Shown piece after piece: positions 8,266 to 16,755 of a DNA stretch of 64,000 nucleotides. The stretch is from an uncultured Oscillospiraceae bacterium (GTDB lineage: Bacteria; Bacillota; Clostridia; Oscillospirales; Acutalibacteraceae). How positions within the stretch are numbered: position 1 is the first letter of the stretch; every line of letters begins with the position of its first letter. A program made the translations under genes and the position numbers. The stretch is taken from contig UQLR01000005.1 in NCBI GenBank assembly GCA_900541975.1, positions 74,408 to 138,407 of the forward strand, given 5' to 3'. Under the pieces are notes generated by a model that was not told the origin of the DNA, ran no database searches, and saw only the letters and a list, made by a program, of their open reading frames with translations.

Positions 8266-10177
8266 GAAAGCCGCCAAGAGGCTGAACGCGGCCATAGGCC
8301 CAGCAGTCCAAAACTTCAAACCGCCGGAAGAACTGACGGTGGCCGAGTGGGCCGACAAGCACCGGCGACTCTCCCCGGAAACCTCAGCAGAGGCAGGCCC
8401 GTGGCGCACGTCACGAACCCCATACCTCCGGGAACCTATGGAAGCGTTCACGGATCCCAAAATCCGCAAGATCGTCATGGTGGCAGCGTCTCAGGTAGGT
8501 AAGTCTGAGCTGGAGCTGAATATAATCGGCTACATCATAGACCAAGATCCGGGCTCTATTATTTTTGTGCAGCCAACGCTTGACGACGCCAGAAAGTTTT
8601 CCCGCTTGCGTATCGCTCCCATGATCCGAGACAGCAAGGTGCTGAAAGCCAAGGTTTCGGATATTAAGGCGAAGGACTCTGGGAACACGATCCTCCAGAA
8701 ATCCTTCCCCGGCGGTATGCTGACAATCACGGGCTCCAACAGCCCGTCGGCTCTTGCTTCCACTCCTGCCCGCTACATTATCGGCGACGAGCGCGACCGC
8801 TGGGCGATCAGCGCCGGAACCGAGGGCGATCCGTGGGCTCTGGCAGAAGCCAGACAGACCACCTTCTATAATGCGAAGGCCGTCGAGGTATCAACTCCGA
8901 CAATAAAAGGAGCCTCGAACATTGAAAGCAGCTACTACCAAGGAACACAGGAACGCTGGTGCCACAAGTGCCCGGAGTGTGGCGAGTATGGCGAGATCAT
9001 ATTCGACCGGATCCACTACAAGCACACTGTCAAAAAGGTGCGCGGGAAAAAGGTGTACAGCATAGACGGGCCGATCTCATGGGCCTGTCCGAACTGCGGG
9101 TGCCTCGTGCCGGAGGAAACCATGCGCCGACAGCCTGCAAAGTGGATCGCAGAAAACCCGGACGCCTACGCTACCGGAGTGCGTTCCTTCTGGCTGAACG
9201 CCTTCTCGTCCCCGTGGACACCATGGGAAAAGATCGTCCTCAAATTTTTGCAGGCAAAGGACGAACCGCAAAAGCTGAAAGTTGTTTACAACACGCTGCT
9301 GGGCGAACTCTGGGAGGATCGCGGCGGCATTATCGACGAGGACACCATGCTGGCCCGCCGCGAGGACTACGGAACCAATGCAGACGGATCCCCGGTGGAA
9401 CTGCCGGAGGGCGTGCTTGTGCTGACCTGCGGCGTAGATACACAGGACAACCGGCTGGAATACGAAGTTGTGGGGCACGGCTATTATGGCGAAACATGGG
9501 GCATAAAAAAAGGCTACATCATGGGAAAACCGGACACCGACGACGTATGGCAGCAGCTCGACGACGTGATCGGGCATGTCTACCGCTTCAAAGACAACAA
9601 GCGGGGGCTCAGGATCTCGATCACATGTGTGGACTCTGGCGGCCACTATACGCAGGAAGTTTACACGCGCTGCCGGGCGCGGAAAAATCAGCGTGTCTTT
9701 GCTATCAAGGGAAAAGGCGGCGACGGGATCCCATTCGTCACACCGCCCTCGAAAGTGGCGATCAAGGACAACAAGCGGATCACCTGCTGGCTCTATACCT
9801 TCGGTGTAGACGCCGGGAAAGAGGCGATCATGTCAAACATAAAGGTGCAGGAGCCGGGAGCGAAATATTGCCATTTCCCGCGGGGCGAAAGCTACGGGTA
9901 TGACTCTTATTATTTCAACGGCCTGCTGTCTGAAAAGCTGGAGCTTACCCAGACCAAGCGGGGCAACCGCTGGGCGTGGGTAAAGATCCCCGGACATGAA
10001 CGAAACGAAGCCCTCGACTGCCGAAACTATGCACTCGGAGGCTTCCGGATCCTCAACCCGGACATGGAGGCGGTGGAACGCAGACTCAGAAACATGCCGG
10101 AAAATCCACGGCCAAAAAAGGCTGCAGCACCACAGCGACGCCAGAACAATGCGGCGCAGTATTTTGATGAATGGTAA
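8246..10177 (+). CDS. Terminase large subunit (lambda GpA family)
   Basis: At 643 residues this matches the usual length of GpA-type terminases. The ATPase has a Walker A segment (ASQVGKSE, about 81-88) and a Walker B (YIIGDE, 177-182). A four-cysteine zinc knuckle (CHKCPECG ... CPNCG) lies near 233-282. The nuclease half begins at GVDTQDNRLE near residue 395, with CVDSGG further on as a likely acidic cluster. It pumps DNA into proheads and cuts genome ends. It follows the Nu1-like gene with an overlap. Confidence 0.93.
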   Translation: MKKPTSKKAAKRLNAAIGPAVQNFKPPEELTVAEWADKHRRLSPETSAEAGPWRTSRTPYLREPMEAFTDPKIRKIVMVAASQVGKSELELNIIGYIIDQDPGSIIFVQPTLDDARKFSRLRIAPMIRDSKVLKAKVSDIKAKDSGNTILQKSFPGGMLTITGSNSPSALASTPARYIIGDERDRWAISAGTEGDPWALAEARQTTFYNAKAVEVSTPTIKGASNIESSYYQGTQERWCHKCPECGEYGEIIFDRIHYKHTVKKVRGKKVYSIDGPISWACPNCGCLVPEETMRRQPAKWIAENPDAYATGVRSFWLNAFSSPWTPWEKIVLKFLQAKDEPQKLKVVYNTLLGELWEDRGGIIDEDTMLARREDYGTNADGSPVELPEGVLVLTCGVDTQDNRLEYEVVGHGYYGETWGIKKGYIMGKPDTDDVWQQLDDVIGHVYRFKDNKRGLRISITCVDSGGHYTQEVYTRCRARKNQRVFAIKGKGGDGIPFVTPPSKVAIKDNKRITCWLYTFGVDAGKEAIMSNIKVQEPGAKYCHFPRGESYGYDSYYFNGLLSEKLELTQTKRGNRWAWVKIPGHERNEALDCRNYALGGFRILNPDMEAVERRLRNMPENPRPKKAAAPQRRQNNAAQYFDEW

Positions 10178-10189
10178 GGAGGCAACACT

Positions 10190-10459
10190 ATGGCACGAAC
10201 GAAAGCGACCATACAGCAGGAGCTCGAAACCACGCGCCGGAGGCTGGACGCCTATCTGGATCGCGAGGCTGACATGCTGGCAAAGAACGGCGTGCAAAGC
10301 TACGGGATCGGCTCCCGCAATATCCAATATTACAGTACCGCCCTGAAAGATATTCAGGACATGATCGAGAAGCTCCGCGCCCGGATCCGGGAGCTGGAGG
10401 CTGAACTGGAGGGGCGAGCCCCTCGCAGAGCGCTGGGCGTTGTCCCGCGCGACTGGTAA
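10190..10459 (+). CDS. Small head protein (DUF6148 / gpW-like)
   Basis: This is an 89-residue helical protein between terminase and portal, the position of lambda gpW. It carries the YYSTALKDIQDMI pattern typical of short gpW or DUF6148 head-completion proteins. The ATG follows TAAGGAGGCAACACT. A role in joining head and tail is likely but inferred mainly from position. Confidence 0.65.
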   Translation: MARTKATIQQELETTRRRLDAYLDREADMLAKNGVQSYGIGSRNIQYYSTALKDIQDMIEKLRARIRELEAELEGRAPRRALGVVPRDW

Positions 10460-10488
10460 AGGGTAAACGCCAGATCTCTCCGGCTTTA

Positions 10489-10549
10489 CTACGGCACGGC
10501 CGAAGGAGGTTTTCGCTCCTTTACTTCCACGGCTGCGCCGTTTTTTATT
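10489..10549 (+). terminator. Long hairpin with T run before the portal gene
   Basis: ACGGC...GCCGT outer arms, CGGCCG/CGGCTG middle pairs and an AAGGAG/CTCCTT inner stem form one long interrupted hairpin followed by six Ts. It would partly stop transcription inside the head operon and may tune portal level relative to terminase. Confidence 0.65.
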
Positions 10550-10561
10550 TCATGCAAGGAG

Positions 10562-12286
10562 GTGAGAAAAATCAGATACCACAAGGAAATGGGAATGTAT
10601 CTGCCCGACGACGTGCGGCCACAGAATAAAGGGTACGGGGAAGCTGGGGCCAGCTGGAGAAAGCGGGCCGTGAAGGGCTTCAATGCTCCCAGTGGATCCT
10701 CGCATGAGGACATAGACTTTAACAACTACACCCTACGGCAACGCTCCCGTATGCTTTACATGGCCGCCCCCGTCGCCACCTCAGCGATCAAAACCAACCG
10801 CACAAATGTGGTGGGTGTCGGCCTGCGGCTGAAAAGCCGGATCGACAGGGAGGTGCTGGGACTCACGCCGGAGCAGGCCGAAGAATGGCAGAAAACCACC
10901 GAGCGGGAGTTTAACCTTTGGGCGAAAGACAAACGGGCCTGCGACGCTACCGGCATGAACAACTTCTACGGGCTCCAGCAGCTCGCCCTTGTGTCGTGGC
11001 TCCTATCCGGCGACTGTATCGGACTGATTAAACAGTACCCTGTCACCCGGCTGCTCCCCTACTCACTGCGCGTCCACCTGATTGAGTCAGACAGGATCGC
11101 AACACCGGGAGGCTACGGATCCGGGGGATCTGTCACTTATACGACCGGAAGAAACCCGGACAACGGGAACACGATCTACGACGGCGTAGAGGTTGACAGC
11201 AACGGCATGGTAGTAGCCTATCATATCCGCAGCAACTACCCGTTTGAACTCGGAGCGCCGACGACAACATGGGCGCGGGTGCTGGCTTATCAGGAGCACA
11301 CCGGACTCCCCAACGTGCTGCACATCATTGACACCGAGCGCCCGGATCAGTACCGTGGCGTCAGCTATCTGGCACAGGTGATCGAGCCGCTGCTCCAGAT
11401 CCGCAGATACACGGAGTCCGAGCTTATGGCTGCGGTGGTGGAGTCCTTTTATACCGCGTTCATCAAGACAGAGGCTCCGACCGACGAGAACCCGTTCAAC
11501 CAGACGGATCCGGACGTGCCGGGAGAACCGAAAGGCCCCAACGACTACAGCATGGGGCCGGGCCAAGTCAATGTCATGGCTCCGGGGGAAAGCGTGGAGT
11601 TTGCAAACCCAACGCACCCGAACGGCAGTTTTGACAAATTCGTGGCAGCAATCAGCGCACAGGTAGGCGCAGCTCTGGAAGTTCCCGCGGATCTTCTACT
11701 GAAACAGTTTAATAGCTCCTATTCTGCCAGCCGCGCCGCCCTTCTGGAAGCGTGGAAGGCGTTCAAAATGCGCCGGGAATGGCTGGCAGACGACTTTTGC
11801 CGACCGTGCTATGAAGTGTGGATGAGCGAAGCCGTGGCCCGTGGGCGTATCTATGCACCGGGATTTTTCGACAACCCAACGATCCGCGCTGCATATCTCG
11901 GCAGCGAGTGGCTGGGCCCGTCTCAGGGACAGCTCGATCCGGTGAAGGAAATCACCGCAGAGATCCTCGCGTGCAGCGAGGGCTTTTCCACCCATGAGCA
12001 GAGCACGATCCGACTCAATGGCGGTCAGTGGGACGCCAATGTCGAACAGCTCCAGAGGGAAAACGAAAAGCTCGGAGGCAACGCGCCAGATCCACACCAA
12101 AACGGAAGCGGCTCAGGAGGCCCACAGCAGCCGCAAGAAGGCGAGGAACCGGCAGAGGGGGACAATAACCCACACAGCCCCGAAAATGCTCGCAGACGGG
12201 GCGCTGAGGCCCTGCGTGGCCTTATTATAAGCGAGCAGATCAAACAATCCATACAAGGAGGGACAGCCAATGAAAGCACCACATAG
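10562..12286 (+). CDS. Phage portal protein (lambda gpB family)
   Basis: A GTG start follows AAGGAG, though ribosome site and start are close. The 574-residue protein shows the lambda-family portal pattern: N-terminal R-R-R-ML-Y segment, NVVGVGLRL near residue 79, SGDCIG-type motif near 143, HIIDTERPDQYRGVSYLAQVI around 253-275, and NSSYSASRAALLEAW at about 383-397. The C-terminal 90 residues are low-complexity and polar. Twelve subunits form the ring through which DNA enters the head. It overlaps the protease gene by 17 bases. Confidence 0.92.
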   Translation: MRKIRYHKEMGMYLPDDVRPQNKGYGEAGASWRKRAVKGFNAPSGSSHEDIDFNNYTLRQRSRMLYMAAPVATSAIKTNRTNVVGVGLRLKSRIDREVLGLTPEQAEEWQKTTEREFNLWAKDKRACDATGMNNFYGLQQLALVSWLLSGDCIGLIKQYPVTRLLPYSLRVHLIESDRIATPGGYGSGGSVTYTTGRNPDNGNTIYDGVEVDSNGMVVAYHIRSNYPFELGAPTTTWARVLAYQEHTGLPNVLHIIDTERPDQYRGVSYLAQVIEPLLQIRRYTESELMAAVVESFYTAFIKTEAPTDENPFNQTDPDVPGEPKGPNDYSMGPGQVNVMAPGESVEFANPTHPNGSFDKFVAAISAQVGAALEVPADLLLKQFNSSYSASRAALLEAWKAFKMRREWLADDFCRPCYEVWMSEAVARGRIYAPGFFDNPTIRAAYLGSEWLGPSQGQLDPVKEITAEILACSEGFSTHEQSTIRLNGGQWDANVEQLQRENEKLGGNAPDPHQNGSGSGGPQQPQEGEEPAEGDNNPHSPENARRRGAEALRGLIISEQIKQSIQGGTANESTT

Positions 12287-13520
12287 CTTGCACATGGGCC
12301 CGGCACCGGTAGCGGCTCCCGCAGCCACAGCGACAAAGTTCTGGAACGTAGCAAGCGTCAGCGAGGACGAGGGCGAGATCACCCTCTACGGCGACGTTAT
12401 GAGCCAGCAGCCGATCGACTGGTGGACAGGCGAGCCGGAGCCCGGCCTCTATATCACGCCGGAGGGCTTCATGGAAGATTTGGCGGCCGTGAAGGACAAA
12501 GCCCACATCACCGTAAAACTCAACAGCTGTGGGGGCGACCTTTACACCGGGATCGCAATCCATAACGCATTGAAAGCGCTCAGCGGCGACGTGAACGTCG
12601 TCGTAGAAGGGATCGCTGCCAGCGCTGCCAGCGTGATTATGTGCGCCGGTGATACCGTGACCGTGTACCCCGGATCTCTGATTATGATCCACGGCGTCAG
12701 CGTCATGCTCTGGGACAGCCTGAACATTCAGGACATGAAGCAGCTCATTAAGGGTATGGACGCCAGCGAGCGGGCCGTCGCCGAAATCTACGACGGAAAG
12801 ACCGGGCTCGGCGTTGATACCTTACGCAGCATGATGACAAAAGAAACGTGGATGACTGGGCGGGAGGCTCTCGACAAGGGCTTCGCGGACGCCTTAAAGG
12901 AGGACGAGGAAGAACCGGACATGAGCATGAGCTCAGATCGGAAAGTCCTCTATGTCAATGGTGTAAGCCACAACATTGAGGGCTTGCATAATGTACCGGG
13001 AACTATCCCGATCCAGAGAAGTGCCAAACCGGCAAAACGTCCGGCGGCAAATAAGAGGCCGACCAACAAGGCGGCAACAAAAACAGAAGGAGGTAAAAAC
13101 CACATGACACTCGAAGAATTAAGGGCACAGGAGCCGGAGCTGGTGAGCCAGATCGAGCAGGAAGCCCGGAACACGGCCCAGACTCAGACCACCGACGCCG
13201 TAGCCGCAGAGCGCCAGCGTCTTGCGGATATTGACTCGATCGCTGCCTCTATCCCGGATCAGCAGCTTGTCCATGACGCCAAGTACGGGGACAAGCCTTG
13301 CACCGCTCAGGAGCTTTGTTTCCGCGTAATGCAGCAGAGCGCGGCGTCCGGGCAGCATTTTCTCGCAAACTACACGGCAGACGGCGCAGCGTCCGGCACT
13401 GCCAAAGTAGGCGCTGCTCCCAATGGCGGCACTCCTGCCAGCAAGGAAGAACAGGACGCGGCAGACATTCAGGCGGTAGTAAACGCCTATAACGCAAGTA
13501 AAGGAGGTACACAGAAATGA
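12270..13520 (+). CDS. ClpP-like prohead protease with C-terminal scaffold region
   Basis: Residues 25-225 are a ClpP/crotonase-fold serine protease: LNSCGGD near 85-90, the nucleophile in GIAASAAS (Ser at about 118) and His at about 141 in MIHGVS. The third catalytic residue is not assigned. Residues 226-278 are a basic linker and 279-416 a scaffold-like helical region that can also be made separately (next entry). This is the lambda C/Nu3 arrangement: the protease cuts the scaffold and itself during capsid maturation. It overlaps the next gene by four bases. Confidence 0.88.
   Translation: MKAPHSLHMGPAPVAAPAATATKFWNVASVSEDEGEITLYGDVMSQQPIDWWTGEPEPGLYITPEGFMEDLAAVKDKAHITVKLNSCGGDLYTGIAIHNALKALSGDVNVVVEGIAASAASVIMCAGDTVTVYPGSLIMIHGVSVMLWDSLNIQDMKQLIKGMDASERAVAEIYDGKTGLGVDTLRSMMTKETWMTGREALDKGFADALKEDEEEPDMSMSSDRKVLYVNGVSHNIEGLHNVPGTIPIQRSAKPAKRPAANKRPTNKAATKTEGGKNHMTLEELRAQEPELVSQIEQEARNTAQTQTTDAVAAERQRLADIDSIAASIPDQQLVHDAKYGDKPCTAQELCFRVMQQSAASGQHFLANYTADGAASGTAKVGAAPNGGTPASKEEQDAADIQAVVNAYNASKGGTQK
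13104..13520 (+). CDS. Nested scaffolding protein made from an internal start
   Basis: Inside the protease frame AGAAGGAGG is followed after eight bases by ATG at residue 279. Translation from it gives a 138-residue protein that begins MTLEELRAQEPEL, is rich in Ala, Gln and Glu, and is largely helical. Lambda makes its Nu3 scaffold in just this way from within gene C. The ribosome site is seen directly; use of the start is inferred. Confidence 0.65.
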   Translation: MTLEELRAQEPELVSQIEQEARNTAQTQTTDAVAAERQRLADIDSIAASIPDQQLVHDAKYGDKPCTAQELCFRVMQQSAASGQHFLANYTADGAASGTAKVGAAPNGGTPASKEEQDAADIQAVVNAYNASKGGTQK

Positions 13521-13921
13521 GTAAGAGACTCGACGAAACTCTCGGCACCGTCGGCTATGATAACCTGATTAACGGTTTATATCCTCCGGCTGAGCCGTTT
13601 TCCGTTGTGATCCGCAAGGGATCCGCTGAGACGACCTACAAGCGCGGCACCGTGCTGGCCCTGTCCGAAGGAACTGCCGGAGACGGCAAATATGTAATTC
13701 TCGGCACGGCGGCAGCCTCCAACGAGACACTGACGGCTAACTGCGTGCTGGCCGAGGACGTCACCGTGGGAACCGCTAACGACGAAACAGCGGTAGCGTA
13801 CCGCACCGGCCACTTTAACAGCAACGCCCTGATTATGGACGCTGAGCACACTTTCAGCGCAGCAGACAAGGAAGCACTGCGCGGCGTGGGGATCCTGATC
13901 TCTGACGCGGTAGAAATTTAA
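13517..13921 (+). CDS. Head decoration protein (lambda gpD-like)
   Basis: The 134-residue product has a GTVLALS segment and a beta-rich core (VLAEDVTVG near residue 80, then ALIMDAEHTF) seen in HDPD-type decoration proteins. These trimerise on the capsid surface and stabilise the expanded head. It lies between protease and major capsid gene, exactly as in lambda. The ATG follows AAAGGAGGTACACAGAA. Confidence 0.8.
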   Translation: MSKRLDETLGTVGYDNLINGLYPPAEPFSVVIRKGSAETTYKRGTVLALSEGTAGDGKYVILGTAAASNETLTANCVLAEDVTVGTANDETAVAYRTGHFNSNALIMDAEHTFSAADKEALRGVGILISDAVEI

Positions 13922-13937
13922 GAAGGAGGACAGACAA

Positions 13938-15017
13938 ATGGCTTTTAATTTTTATGATACTCACACACTGCTGGCTTCCGTCCAGCAGCTCCCGCCTCTG
14001 CACACGTTCCTTCTGGATCGGTATTTCCCGACCAATGCGGCGACCGACATTTTCGCCACCAACGACGTGCTGGTGGAATACAAGAAAGGACACAAGAAAG
14101 CGGCCCCGTTCGTGGCACCCAGAAAGGGCGGGATCACGATCCTGCGCGACGGCTACGAAATGAGGCGCTTCACTCCGTCCTATATCGCACCGAAGCGCCC
14201 TCTTACCATTGACGACCTGAGAAAGCGCGGTTTTGGGGAGGCGCTCTACCCTACCCTTACCCCTCAGCAGAGACAGGGCGTCATTATGCTGGCCGATCTG
14301 GACGAACTGCGCGGCATGAACGCACGACGCAAGGAAGCCATGGCGGCGCAGGTAATCTTTACAAACGCCTGCACTATGGACGAGTATGTGGACGACTTCG
14401 AGCACTTCGAGGAACGGGAGGTGCGCTACTTCGACGGCGCAAGCAATCCGGCAATCTATACCCCTTCCGCTGACTGGACAACGACCGAGGCGTCCGGAAA
14501 GCAGATGATCAGCGACATGGCGTCCATGATCTCAATGCTGACCTCTCGCGGGCTCCCGGCCACGGACGTGCTGGTGGCTCCTGACGTGGCCGACATTATC
14601 CTGAGCAACGAGTGGATCCTGAAGCTGCTCGATAACCGCAACTACCAGATCGGCGGCGTGGATCCTGAAACCCTTCCGGCTGGTGCGACAAAGATCTGCC
14701 GCCTGAATATCAAGGGCCACATGGTAGACGTGCTCAGCTATGAGGACAACTACACCGAAGTAGACGGAACCGTGACGCCTTATATCCCGGCGGGCACTAT
14801 CGCAGTAGGCGCTCCGGCTGCCGGCCGCACGGTGTACGGCGCGATCACTCAGGTAGAGCAGGCCGACGGCGAGTTCCACACTTACACCGGCATGAATGTG
14901 CCGAAGTATCTCAGCGACGCCGCGCACGACGTCCGCGAGGTAACTCTGAAATCCGCACCGCTTTGTATGCCGAACAACGAGAACCCGTTCATTACAGCCA
15001 AAGTCGTGACAGACTAA
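13938..15017 (+). CDS. Major capsid protein (lambda gpE family)
   Basis: At 359 residues it is close to lambda gpE (341). It starts with the family's typical short N-terminus (FYDTHTLLASVQQL), then FLLDRYFP near 30, and has a GG-E/ITILRDGYEMRRFTPSYIAPKRPL core at about 72-97. The C-terminal part contains the conserved P-L-C-M-P-N-N-ENP segment. It builds the icosahedral shell. The ATG follows AGAAGGAGGACAGACAA. Confidence 0.92.
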   Translation: MAFNFYDTHTLLASVQQLPPLHTFLLDRYFPTNAATDIFATNDVLVEYKKGHKKAAPFVAPRKGGITILRDGYEMRRFTPSYIAPKRPLTIDDLRKRGFGEALYPTLTPQQRQGVIMLADLDELRGMNARRKEAMAAQVIFTNACTMDEYVDDFEHFEEREVRYFDGASNPAIYTPSADWTTTEASGKQMISDMASMISMLTSRGLPATDVLVAPDVADIILSNEWILKLLDNRNYQIGGVDPETLPAGATKICRLNIKGHMVDVLSYEDNYTEVDGTVTPYIPAGTIAVGAPAAGRTVYGAITQVEQADGEFHTYTGMNVPKYLSDAAHDVREVTLKSAPLCMPNNENPFITAKVVTD

Positions 15018-15039
15018 GCACGGCAGAAAGGAGCGCAGC

Positions 15040-15465
15040 ATGAAGAAAATCAGAGTAACCCGCGGAGGCTGCGGGATCTGCTACACCGACGCTAACGGCG
15101 TAAAACGCCATGCACTTAAAACCCCGGAAAACGGGGCTTTTGAGTGCGGCGACGAACAGGCCGACCGCCTCGTCCGTCTGGGCGTGGCTGCTTATGTCGG
15201 ATCCGCTGAAAAACCCGCACAGCAGGCAGACGCCAATCTGGATCAGACCGAGGAACCGGAGCAGACAGTGAAGGGACACCTCAGTGCTGAGGATCTGGAA
15301 GGCTGGAGCTATAACGAGCTGAAAAAGCTCGCGGCTGAAATGGGCGTGGAAGTCAAAGGCAATAAAAAGGCCGACTATATCGCCGCGATCGCAGCCGAGG
15401 AAGTAGAGGCAGGCGCTGAGGACGACGAGCTGCCGCCGGATCTGGACGTCGCAGATCCAGAGTAA
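15040..15465 (+). CDS. Small head-region protein with SAP/Rho-N-like helical domain (paralogue 1)
   Basis: This 141-residue protein begins with a compact beta segment and ends with an acidic tail. Near residues 87-125 it has a LEGWSYNELKKLAAEMGVEVKG pattern that resembles a SAP or Rho N-terminal helix-turn-helix. The next gene shows the same architecture in shorter form, so the two are probably paralogues. In lambda this slot holds FI, a packaging helper; that role is only positional here. Confidence 0.55.
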   Translation: MKKIRVTRGGCGICYTDANGVKRHALKTPENGAFECGDEQADRLVRLGVAAYVGSAEKPAQQADANLDQTEEPEQTVKGHLSAEDLEGWSYNELKKLAAEMGVEVKGNKKADYIAAIAAEEVEAGAEDDELPPDLDVADPE

Positions 15466-15475
15466 GGAGGCGGCC

Positions 15476-15778
15476 ATGATAAAAATGATTAAAGGCGCTT
15501 ACGGCCTGAAAATAAACGGAGTCGTTGAGGCTATGACAAGCCGATCGGCTCCGTTCTCTCTTGCCGACGCCCGCGAGGCTGAGCTTGTAGCTGCTGGCGT
15601 TGCGGTATATGTGCAGGAGCCGGACGAGGATCCGGCGTACAGCAAAATGAAAATGGCAGAACTCCGGGAAGCTGCTGCAGCGTATGGCGTAGACGCCAGC
15701 AAGATCCGGAGCAAAAAGGAAGTAATCGCCATGATCGAGGCAGCAAAGGCGAAAGCTGCCAAAGAGCCGGAGGACTAA
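15476..15778 (+). CDS. Small SAP-like head-region protein (paralogue 2)
   Basis: This is a 100-residue protein with a short beta N-terminus ending in AAGVAVYVQEPDEDP, much like LGVAAYVGSAEKP in the preceding gene. It is followed by a MAELREAAAAYGVDAS-type SAP helix pair. The ATG follows AAGGAGGCGGCC. The two proteins look like a duplication. Function is unknown; a role in DNA packaging or connector assembly is suggested only by position. Confidence 0.55.
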   Translation: MIKMIKGAYGLKINGVVEAMTSRSAPFSLADAREAELVAAGVAVYVQEPDEDPAYSKMKMAELREAAAAYGVDASKIRSKKEVIAMIEAAKAKAAKEPED

Positions 15779-15781
15779 CCC

Positions 15782-16099
15782 GTGACCTTCAAAGAGCAGA
15801 TCCGGCAGGATCTCGACACGGTATTCCTCAATCTGGATGAGTTTGCAGAGCTTCGCCGCGTCGAGGGCAAACAGATCCCCGTCGTGGTGGACAACGATCA
15901 GCTCGTTAAGCTCAAACAGGGGCAGATCCTCGGACTCGTAGAGGCCGACATGCTGCTCATGGGAAAGCAGGCGGATTTTCCGGCAGACACGGAACCCGGC
16001 AGGCTCCTGAACGTAGACGGCCGGGAAATGATCGTGACAAACTCAGGCACCGACATGGGACTCATTGAGGTAGCTCTACGCCAGAACAGAACAGGCTAA
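15782..16099 (+). CDS. Head-tail joining protein (lambda FII / Gifsy-2 type)
   Basis: A GTG start three bases after the previous stop gives 105 residues. The product matches the short FII-like joining family: MTFKEQIRQDLDTVFLNLDEFAE at the N-terminus followed by a beta-rich domain ending in a V-L-R-Q-N segment. Such proteins form the ring where the tail docks to the filled head. The ribosome site is weak (GGAGGAC within the upstream gene). Confidence 0.7.
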   Translation: MTFKEQIRQDLDTVFLNLDEFAELRRVEGKQIPVVVDNDQLVKLKQGQILGLVEADMLLMGKQADFPADTEPGRLLNVDGREMIVTNSGTDMGLIEVALRQNRTG

Positions 16100-16110
16100 G
16101 GAGGTGCGTC

Positions 16111-16740
16111 ATGTTACTTGTTGATAGTATCGACAATCTGGTGAAGTGGCTCGCGGAAAATGTATGCAGCCAGATCCAGCTCAAGCTCCCGGACGACTAC
16201 CGAAACGACACCGACTACGACGTGGAGTTTGTGAACCCGGCCGCCTTCCCTTTATACACTCCGGGGAAGGACAGGCTGCCGCCGAATGTACCGGCTCCGA
16301 TCCCTTCGGTATGCGCTCAGCTTATGGAGGGGAGCGACGACCTCATAAAGCGGCAGCGTCGGCTCCAGTTTCGGCTCTGCCTTGCCTGCTGGAACCCCGG
16401 AGAACATGGCGGGGAAATATACTACCCTCGCCAAAACAGTGCAGCACTCGGCGGGTATTCCTACTACCGCGCCACGGGGGAGGCTGCAAAGACATACACC
16501 CGTAACATGAACGGCTGGAGGGACTCGTTCAACTTTGCCGATCTGGTGCTGCGGGAAGTCGAAAATGCGGAGTATATCGCAGGCCACCGGCTCGTAAAAG
16601 AGCAAGGGATCAAGTACGGGCTTTTTACCGAGGAAGGGAACATCTGGGACTATTACCCGTACTGGCATAACTGGATCACCTTCACGCTGGAGGCGGGTGT
16701 AACTACTGCAACCCCGAAACAATACGAAGATTTTTTATGA
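16111..16740 (+). CDS. Tail completion / neck protein, family not certain
   Basis: This 209-residue protein lies between the head-tail joining gene and the sheath, where neck or tail-terminator proteins are found. ATG follows AAGGAGGTGCGTC. It is rich in Tyr and Trp and has an N-terminal helix (DNLVKWLAENV), a middle beta region and a WHNWITFTLEA strand near the end. I cannot assign it to a named family beyond this positional reading. Confidence 0.5.
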   Translation: MLLVDSIDNLVKWLAENVCSQIQLKLPDDYRNDTDYDVEFVNPAAFPLYTPGKDRLPPNVPAPIPSVCAQLMEGSDDLIKRQRRLQFRLCLACWNPGEHGGEIYYPRQNSAALGGYSYYRATGEAAKTYTRNMNGWRDSFNFADLVLREVENAEYIAGHRLVKEQGIKYGLFTEEGNIWDYYPYWHNWITFTLEAGVTTATPKQYEDFL

Positions 16741-16755
16741 TAAGGAGGCAAAACT

